Shown here one piece after another: positions 58,833 through 64,000 of a stretch of 64,000 nucleotides of DNA. Numbering within the stretch: the stretch's first letter is position 1; the number at the start of each line of letters is the position of its first letter. The position numbers and the translations under genes were made by a program. The notes below the pieces were generated by a model, which ran no database searches, was not told the DNA's origin, and saw only the letters and a list, made by a program, of their open reading frames with translations. This DNA comes from Agaribacterium haliotis. GTDB taxonomy: Bacteria > Pseudomonadota > Gammaproteobacteria > Pseudomonadales > Cellvibrionaceae. The stretch spans positions 124,001 to 188,000 of the forward strand of contig NZ_NKQJ01000011.1 of the NCBI RefSeq assembly GCF_002312815.1, read 5' to 3'.

Positions 58833-60164
58833 CTAGATTCTGCCGCTGCGCTTGAGCTCGAGATAACAGTTCACAAGGGCTATGTGCAATTGACTTGGGC
58901 GCTCGTCAATCACCACGGCGCCAGCGTTGCGCAGCGTCGCCAGTAAATTTTTGCGTTTGGCACTGAACTCGGCGCTGGCACAGTACAGCAGAGCTTGATC
59001 AAAATCTTCGACGCGCTGCTGCTCAATATCATCGATACTCTGTTCGCGCAGGCAGGCAATGACAACTAAGTGCTGTTTTTGCAGTAACTCGTAGGCGCTT
59101 AACAAATCTTGATTGTCGCCGGGCTCGACATTGGCGATCAGCACGATCAGCGAGCGCTTGTGTTGTTTTTTTAACAGCTCACCGGCGGCGTGAAGATAGT
59201 CGCTGGCGGCGGTCGATGAGTGCAGGTCGTAAATTTGCTGCATCAGCGCATTAAAATTCGCGCGGCCTTTTAGCGGGCTCTGCCAGCGCTGTTCGCTGCC
59301 AAAACTGAGCAGACCGGCAGCGTCGCCCTGGCGCAGGGCGACCCAGGCGCACAGCAACAGCGCGTTTAAGCAGTGATCAAAATGGCTGAGCTCGCCATCT
59401 TTGCTGCGCATGCGCCGGCCGTTGTCGATTAAAAATATTAATTCTTGGTCGCGTTCATCCTGAAACTCTCTTGCGATGGGTTTGAGTGCTCTCGACGTCG
59501 CTTTCCAGTCGACCTGGCGCAGCGCGTCGCCGGGGCGAAATTCGCGCAACTGGTGAAAGTCTAAACCTTCGCCGCGACGCTGGTTGAGGTGGATGCCGAG
59601 CTGGCTGATATCCTGGCCGTGGGCAAGCAGTTCAAAATGGCTGACGGCAGTAAAGTTGGGGTAGACGCGCAGCAGTTCGTTTTCGGCAAAGCGCCTGCGC
59701 CATTGCCACAGGCCGAGCGGGCTGTTGATAAGTGCTTCGGGGCCGCCGACAACATGGCTGCCGCGGCGCAGCGGGCGCAGCCCGGCCTCTATTTGCAAAA
59801 GCTGCCCGGCTTTGACAAGGCCATTCCACGGCAGTTTGATAAGTTGGATATCAATGCCCGCAAGTTCGGTTAGCTTGAGCTGAATATCGCGCCGACTGCG
59901 ATTTTTAATGGTGAAAATAAAGTTGTTGTCACACCCGACAGCCAAACCCGCGAAGTTCGGCCGGCTAATACTCAACTGCTTGATGTCTTTGCTGGCCAGG
60001 GCGTCTTTTACACAGGCCAGGGCCAGGGCCAGCGCCGCCAAATTGCAAGCCAAAAAAGCGTGTTCTAGCAGGGGTGATTCGCTAAATAAGCGCCAGCTCG
60101 CCAGGGCAATAAGTGCAAGCAGGTAGCATAAAAGAATGCTTAACAAGCGTTTACTTGGCCTCAT
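58833..60164 (-). CDS. DUF58 domain protein
   Basis: 443 aa. Two N-terminal membrane segments (about 7-27 and 32-50). The DUF58 region is clear as GEGLDFHQLREFRPGDALRQVDWKATSRA, and the C-terminal half is a VWA-like fold with the LIFLIDNGRRM strand (MIDAS-like D-x-S is altered to D-N-G). DUF58 proteins work with MoxR ATPases, whose gene overlaps its start by 4 nt. It ends the operon and is followed by 150 bp of non-coding DNA. Confidence 0.9.
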   Translation of the reverse strand: MRPSKRLLSILLCYLLALIALASWRLFSESPLLEHAFLACNLAALALALACVKDALASKDIKQLSISRPNFAGLAVGCDNNFIFTIKNRSRRDIQLKLTELAGIDIQLIKLPWNGLVKAGQLLQIEAGLRPLRRGSHVVGGPEALINSPLGLWQWRRRFAENELLRVYPNFTAVSHFELLAHGQDISQLGIHLNQRRGEGLDFHQLREFRPGDALRQVDWKATSRALKPIAREFQDERDQELIFLIDNGRRMRSKDGELSHFDHCLNALLLCAWVALRQGDAAGLLSFGSEQRWQSPLKGRANFNALMQQIYDLHSSTAASDYLHAAGELLKKQHKRSLIVLIANVEPGDNQDLLSAYELLQKQHLVVIACLREQSIDDIEQQRVEDFDQALLYCASAEFSAKRKNLLATLRNAGAVVIDERPSQLHIALVNCYLELKRSGRI

Positions 60165-61129
60165 TGGCGCGGGGCATCCACTTTGTCGAGCAGCATTTGC
60201 AGCATGTCGTCGCTGTGCAAGCCGTCAATTTCGGCGTCGGCGCTGAGCACGATGCGGTGGCGCAGCACCGGTTTGGCGTTGGCTTTGATGTCGTCCGGCA
60301 ATACAAAACCTCGGCCGTTGAGCACCGCTTCAACACGCGCACAGCGAATCAAGGCAATGCTGGCTCGCGGCCCGGCACCCTGGCGAATACCGGCGCTGTC
60401 GCGGGTTTCTCTGACCAGGCGCACGGCGTAGTCGAGGCAGCTGTCATCGACAACTACTTCGTTAATGTTCTGGCGCAGCTCAAGCACAATATCTTCATTT
60501 AACAGCGGCGCTTTATGATTGCTGAGCGTATCGTTGACCTTGTCGGTCACCATGCGTGTCAGCGCCACTTCGTCTTGTCGGGACGGGTAGTCAATCAGGA
60601 TTTTCATTAAAAAGCGATCGAGCTCAGCTTCCGGCAGGGCGTAGGTGCCTTCCTGTTCGAGGGGGTTCTGGGTCGCCAAGACCATAAATGGCTGAGGCAC
60701 GGCCTGGGGCTGGCCCTCAATAGTGACATGTTGTTCTTGCATGACTTCCAGCAGAGCGGCCTGGGTTTTGGCCGGCGCGCGGTTGATTTCATCGGTTAAC
60801 AGCAAGTTGCAAAACACGGGCCCTTTGCGCACCCGAAAGATGCCCTCTTTCATATCAAACAACGCGTGGCCGGTGACGTCGGCCGGCATCAAATCGGGGG
60901 TAAATTGAATGCGTTTATAGGAGCCGCCGAAACTCGCAGCAAGGCTGCGCACTAACAGGGTTTTACCGAGGCCGGGTACACCCTCAATCAGGCTGTGGCC
61001 GCCGGCGAGTAAACAGCACAGTACCTGCCTGACCACTTGTTGTTGACCGATGAGTTGCTCGTTTAAACGGTTTAGTAGGTCTTCTAGTAGTTGTCGCTGT
61101 TCGAGACTGAGTATGTCGGTACTGCTCAT
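60161..61129 (-). CDS. MoxR-family AAA+ ATPase
   Basis: 322 aa. Walker A G-V-P-G-L-G-K-T, Walker B LLLTDEINR, sensor FMVLATQNPLEQEGTYALPEAELDRF, and the arginine-finger region are all visible. MoxR ATPases act as chaperones that insert cofactors or mature partner proteins; the DUF58/VWA partner is immediately downstream. It overlaps DUF4350 by 4 nt and DUF58 by 4 nt, a tight operon. Cytoplasmic. Confidence 0.95.
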   Translation of the reverse strand: MSSTDILSLEQRQLLEDLLNRLNEQLIGQQQVVRQVLCCLLAGGHSLIEGVPGLGKTLLVRSLAASFGGSYKRIQFTPDLMPADVTGHALFDMKEGIFRVRKGPVFCNLLLTDEINRAPAKTQAALLEVMQEQHVTIEGQPQAVPQPFMVLATQNPLEQEGTYALPEAELDRFLMKILIDYPSRQDEVALTRMVTDKVNDTLSNHKAPLLNEDIVLELRQNINEVVVDDSCLDYAVRLVRETRDSAGIRQGAGPRASIALIRCARVEAVLNGRGFVLPDDIKANAKPVLRHRIVLSADAEIDGLHSDDMLQMLLDKVDAPRQ

Positions 61130-62427
61130 AAGGTCTTCCTTAGCTGTTGTAATAACTGAACGATGTTCAGTATTTTTTGTTCGTCTTTATCTGCGCTGGC
61201 TTCGAGCGCAAGACTTAGCTGCTGTTTGCTCAGGCCGCTGATCTTTTCCAGTTCGTGGTATTGGGTATCGCTATGCCAGCGGCTGAAGCTTGGCCAGCGG
61301 CGCCGCGCCAGGCTGAGTACCTGTTCGCGCAGGCTGGCCAGCAGTTGCTGCTCGTTGCCGCGGCGCCAGTGCCACTGAGCAGCTGCGCGCAGAGCATCCC
61401 GGCGCGCCCGGCGCATTCGGCTGCGTGGGTGGTGCACAGCACCGAAGCGCAGAGACAGGTGCCAGACCAGGGTCAGCAATAAAACTGCCGCCGTAATTAG
61501 TGCTTCGCTATAGTGGCGCCGTAGCAGTGTTGCTAGTGATGCACTGTGTTTGCCTTCGAGTATCAGCAGTCTTTGTTGGGCGGAAACAAGCAGGCTCAGC
61601 AGCAGAGCGTGATCGTAATGGGCAATATAATTATTGCTAAAAATATCGCTATCAACCATTACTGTTAGCAGCCCCTCGCCGTAGTGAGCCTGAACAAAAC
61701 GAATGCCGTTGCTATCGCCAGCCCAGTAAAACAGTTCGAGTGGGTGAGCGTAGTTTGCAGGCCTATCCGTGCCGGATATTTGTTCGTGAATGATGCTGCG
61801 GTCGAGTTTGGGGTGAATGTAGATGTTCTGTGTTTCAGCTTCAAAAACCAGCTGGCTCAATAAGTTGTGTTGCAGCTTAGGCTCTTCAAGGCTGTGGCAT
61901 TGCTCGTAGGGCGCAGCGCAGATCCAATCTTTGTGTTTTTCTTTTAATTGTTGTTGCTCGCTGTGCTGCTGCTTAAGTTTTTCACTAAAGCTCTGTTGTT
62001 CTTTTTCTTCTTCACGTTCGAGTTCGTAGTCGTCAACACTGAAACTCTGCTGTTCGCTACTAAAACCCAACTGCTTAATGATGTTGGGCTCGTCGTTCCA
62101 ACCGGTGCCAATAATTAGGTGGCCGCCTTGAGCTAGCCAGCTAAGAATTTGTTGCTGTTGATCGTCGCGCGGCACGTAGGAGGCATCGGGAATCAGCAGT
62201 GCATCGGCGGCATAGAGCCCTGCTTCAGAAGGGCTTTGCCTGAGCCGCTCTACATCAGCGTGATACTTCGCTAAAAATAGATCGGCGGCATAAAATCGGC
62301 TGCGCTGGGCTTCGCCTTCAAAACCTGTGATCAGCGTCTGTTCACGCCATTCGAGTTGGCGAGCAACTACGTAAATCAGCAGCAGTGCCAGTAGTGTTAG
62401 CACAATGTACAAGCTGCGATTATTCAC
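61126..62427 (-). CDS. DUF4350 domain protein
   Basis: 433 aa if it starts at the GTG at 62427, which overlaps the previous gene by 8 nt (GTGAATAA); a longer form to 62496 would add a Cys/Asn-rich extension. Two membrane helices: near the N terminus (SLYIVLTLLALLLIYVVA) and at about 333-350 (ALITAAVLLLTLVW). Between them lies the DUF4350 body with ADALLIPDASYV, WLAQGGHLIIGTG. The C terminus is cytoplasmic and basic. Family always sits in MoxR-DUF58 clusters. Confidence 0.88.
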   Translation of the reverse strand: MNNRSLYIVLTLLALLLIYVVARQLEWREQTLITGFEGEAQRSRFYAADLFLAKYHADVERLRQSPSEAGLYAADALLIPDASYVPRDDQQQQILSWLAQGGHLIIGTGWNDEPNIIKQLGFSSEQQSFSVDDYELEREEEKEQQSFSEKLKQQHSEQQQLKEKHKDWICAAPYEQCHSLEEPKLQHNLLSQLVFEAETQNIYIHPKLDRSIIHEQISGTDRPANYAHPLELFYWAGDSNGIRFVQAHYGEGLLTVMVDSDIFSNNYIAHYDHALLLSLLVSAQQRLLILEGKHSASLATLLRRHYSEALITAAVLLLTLVWHLSLRFGAVHHPRSRMRRARRDALRAAAQWHWRRGNEQQLLASLREQVLSLARRRWPSFSRWHSDTQYHELEKISGLSKQQLSLALEASADKDEQKILNIVQLLQQLRKTL

Positions 62428-64000
62428 CTTGCCACAACTCCCTGTGTTGTTGGCACAGCTGCTCAAATTGTTGCTGCGAGCAGCAGTGGTGGGCATAGGC
62501 GAGCTGCTGCCAGTGCTGTATTAATTGGTTAAAACTCTGGGCAAGGGCAGGCTTAAGTGAAGCGTTGACAAGCTCGGCGCACTCGCGCTCTGTGTAGCCG
62601 TCTTTGAAGCGGCAACCTTTGTTTACACTCACTAATAAACTTGAGCGCAACAACAACACAAATGCGGCGCGCTCTTGCTGTTGTCGCCACAATAACAGTG
62701 CTTGCGTTGCGACGTCGTCGGGCAGTTTTTTGTCTTCGAGAACAATGCCAAAGAGCTCGCGCGGCACGTCTATTTGTTCATTGTGTTTGCCGGAGTGAAT
62801 GCGTTGCCACTGCTCTTTTATCCATTGGCGATAGCGCCATAAAACAAACAGAATTAGGCCGAGCACAGCGAGCCATAGGGTCAGCTCAACAAATTGGGCC
62901 AGGCTCTTGAGCATCGAAGCGAGGGCTTCAAAAAAACCACCGTGTTTATCGAGCCATTCTGCAAAACGAATAAGCCAGCCGGGCAGCTCATCATCGTCTT
63001 CTGTTTTTTGACCGAGTATGGTTTTTGTTTCGGTATTATAAAAAGGGGCGCTGCCAAGTATTTCATTAATTTGTTGTTTGGCAAGTTTGCCTGAGTCGGA
63101 ACGCTCAGGCCCGCCAGTTTCACGATATTGTTTATCTTCGTGTGTTTCTACTTGTTCGCTTGTCGAGCTTAGGTCTTCGGCCCCACTTAACTCGCTGTTA
63201 AAGCTTAGTAGTACCAGTAACAAGAGGCAGCCAATTTTGCTGCCGAATTGCGCCTGTCTTTTTTGTTTGGCTTTGGCGCGTTCAGCAAGTTGATGAAACT
63301 GCAGCTCTATGTCCCAGGCTTCGAGGTCAACCCGGCGCTGAATATAGAGTGAAAAGCCCGCAGCAACATAAAATGGCGCGACGAGGCTGGCTGCGAGTAA
63401 AAGTAAGGCAAATATATACAGCGCAACTGCGTTGTCAGAACCGAGCAGGCTGTACTGCCAATTGACATTGCTGCCCTCGGGTACAAACAGGGCCAGGGCT
63501 GTTGCCAGAGCTAGAGCCAGGCACAGTTCGATAAGTAGGCCGCTGACAGACAGCCAGGTTGCAGCACTTGAAAAACGCCGTAACAGAAGTTCGCTGCGGC
63601 GCTGGCGTTTTTTGCCGCTCAAACCCTCAAGTACTGCAATTGGCAGTAAAAACGAGCGCATTGGCAGCAGGCGCCGGTAACTGAGCCAATGCCAAAATTC
63701 ATTTTTTTGTATGTGCCACCAGTGTCGCCCTATTTGCAGAACACTAACTTGTTCGGCAAATAATTCGCGGCTAACCACATACAACAGTGGTCTTTCCCAC
63801 AGTGGTTTTAACCACCAGCATGCGAGCGCGGTATAGACAGCGTTGTGATCAAAAACGATATATAGTGCAGCTGCTCCACACGCAGCTGCGCTGAACCAGA
63901 GCAGCCAAAGTTTTACAAACATGGCGCTGGCCATTGCGCAGCCGAGGTCGATCGCTTGCCAGGCACTGCGTTTTTTTATTTTTGCTTGCAGTTTATCGAG
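62420..64000 (-). CDS. DUF4129 domain protein, 5' end outside window
   Basis: 526 residues visible with no start: the frame stays open to the right edge, and the outermost residues include RSAWQAIDLGCAM, the conserved N terminus of this family, so the true start lies beyond 64000. Several membrane segments (about 6 near the N terminus, one at LTLWLAVLGLILFVLW). The C-terminal part after it (DDVATQALLLWRQQQERAAFVLLLRSSL) is the DUF4129 domain. First visible gene of the MoxR operon; the upstream neighbour is often a SpoIIM-like or RDD protein. Confidence 0.85.
   Translation of the reverse strand, partial: LDKLQAKIKKRSAWQAIDLGCAMASAMFVKLWLLWFSAAACGAAALYIVFDHNAVYTALACWWLKPLWERPLLYVVSRELFAEQVSVLQIGRHWWHIQKNEFWHWLSYRRLLPMRSFLLPIAVLEGLSGKKRQRRSELLLRRFSSAATWLSVSGLLIELCLALALATALALFVPEGSNVNWQYSLLGSDNAVALYIFALLLLAASLVAPFYVAAGFSLYIQRRVDLEAWDIELQFHQLAERAKAKQKRQAQFGSKIGCLLLLVLLSFNSELSGAEDLSSTSEQVETHEDKQYRETGGPERSDSGKLAKQQINEILGSAPFYNTETKTILGQKTEDDDELPGWLIRFAEWLDKHGGFFEALASMLKSLAQFVELTLWLAVLGLILFVLWRYRQWIKEQWQRIHSGKHNEQIDVPRELFGIVLEDKKLPDDVATQALLLWRQQQERAAFVLLLRSSLLVSVNKGCRFKDGYTERECAELVNASLKPALAQSFNQLIQHWQQLAYAHHCCSQQQFEQLCQQHRELWQGE

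Noticed and set aside
1-64000. tRNA and rRNA genes
   Set aside because: None was recognised in intergenic regions by eye; a covariance search would be needed to exclude a divergent tRNA.

Overview
The window reads as chromosomal DNA of a Gram-negative, probably marine gammaproteobacterium. The gene content (SapC-family protein, DUF6316-type protein, NhaD Na+/H+ antiporter, many outer-membrane barrels, TonB-type protein, chitin-sugar salvage, Pho-type phosphatases) and the housekeeping order (hisBHAF; gpmI-envC-ctpA-yibQ; yibN-grxC-secB; serA/rpiA/ilvA) suit the Cellvibrionales and relatives. That placement is an inference from gene content; no rRNA or tRNA gene was seen. Most genes are tightly packed, often with 1-8 nt overlaps.

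Layout: 1-5374 is a phosphate-scavenging block: a PhoX-like lipoprotein phosphatase (cut by the left edge) divergent from two tandem PhoA-type alkaline phosphatases, with Pho-box-like sites in the shared intergenic region, then a lipoprotein. 5388-11787 carries a YeiE-like LysR regulator, a SapC protein, a membrane diguanylate cyclase and a convergent porin + half-size PstS-like pair. 11916-15243 holds pgm, a MarR/membrane-protein pair and ogt. 15395-19071 is a small biosynthesis-like cluster (terpene-cyclase-fold protein, two methyltransferases, GT4 glycosyltransferase), followed by about 330 nt of strongly structured non-coding DNA and a 44-aa membrane peptide. 19824-22797 is hisB-hisH-hisA-hisF with a structured repeat inside the operon. 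22894-33794 is mainly envelope and central metabolism.

34024-39036 is an AT-rich accessory island lying between serA and rpiA. It encodes a DUF4123 protein (the adaptor that loads cargo on type VI secretion spikes) followed on the same strand by four proteins I do not recognise (210, 774, 324 and 126 aa). There is no VgrG, Hcp or PAAR gene in the window, so it looks like an orphan T6SS effector module and is the best candidate for an undescribed system here.

39264-47745 has rpiA, ilvA, a second copy of the structured repeat, an SMP-30 lipoprotein, a second porin + PstS-like pair, and a coiled-coil protein paired with a chalcone-isomerase-like/TonB fusion. 47901-55063 has GlcNAc salvage (nagA, a BadF-type kinase) and an outer-membrane group (OMPLA-like phospholipase, POTRA-less BamA-like barrel, AraC regulator, an LpxC, an outer-membrane barrel). 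55183-64000 has nhaD, a GAF histidine kinase, a degenerate aminoglycoside-phosphotransferase-fold protein, and the MoxR-DUF58-DUF4350-DUF4129 operon, whose first gene visible here runs off the right edge.
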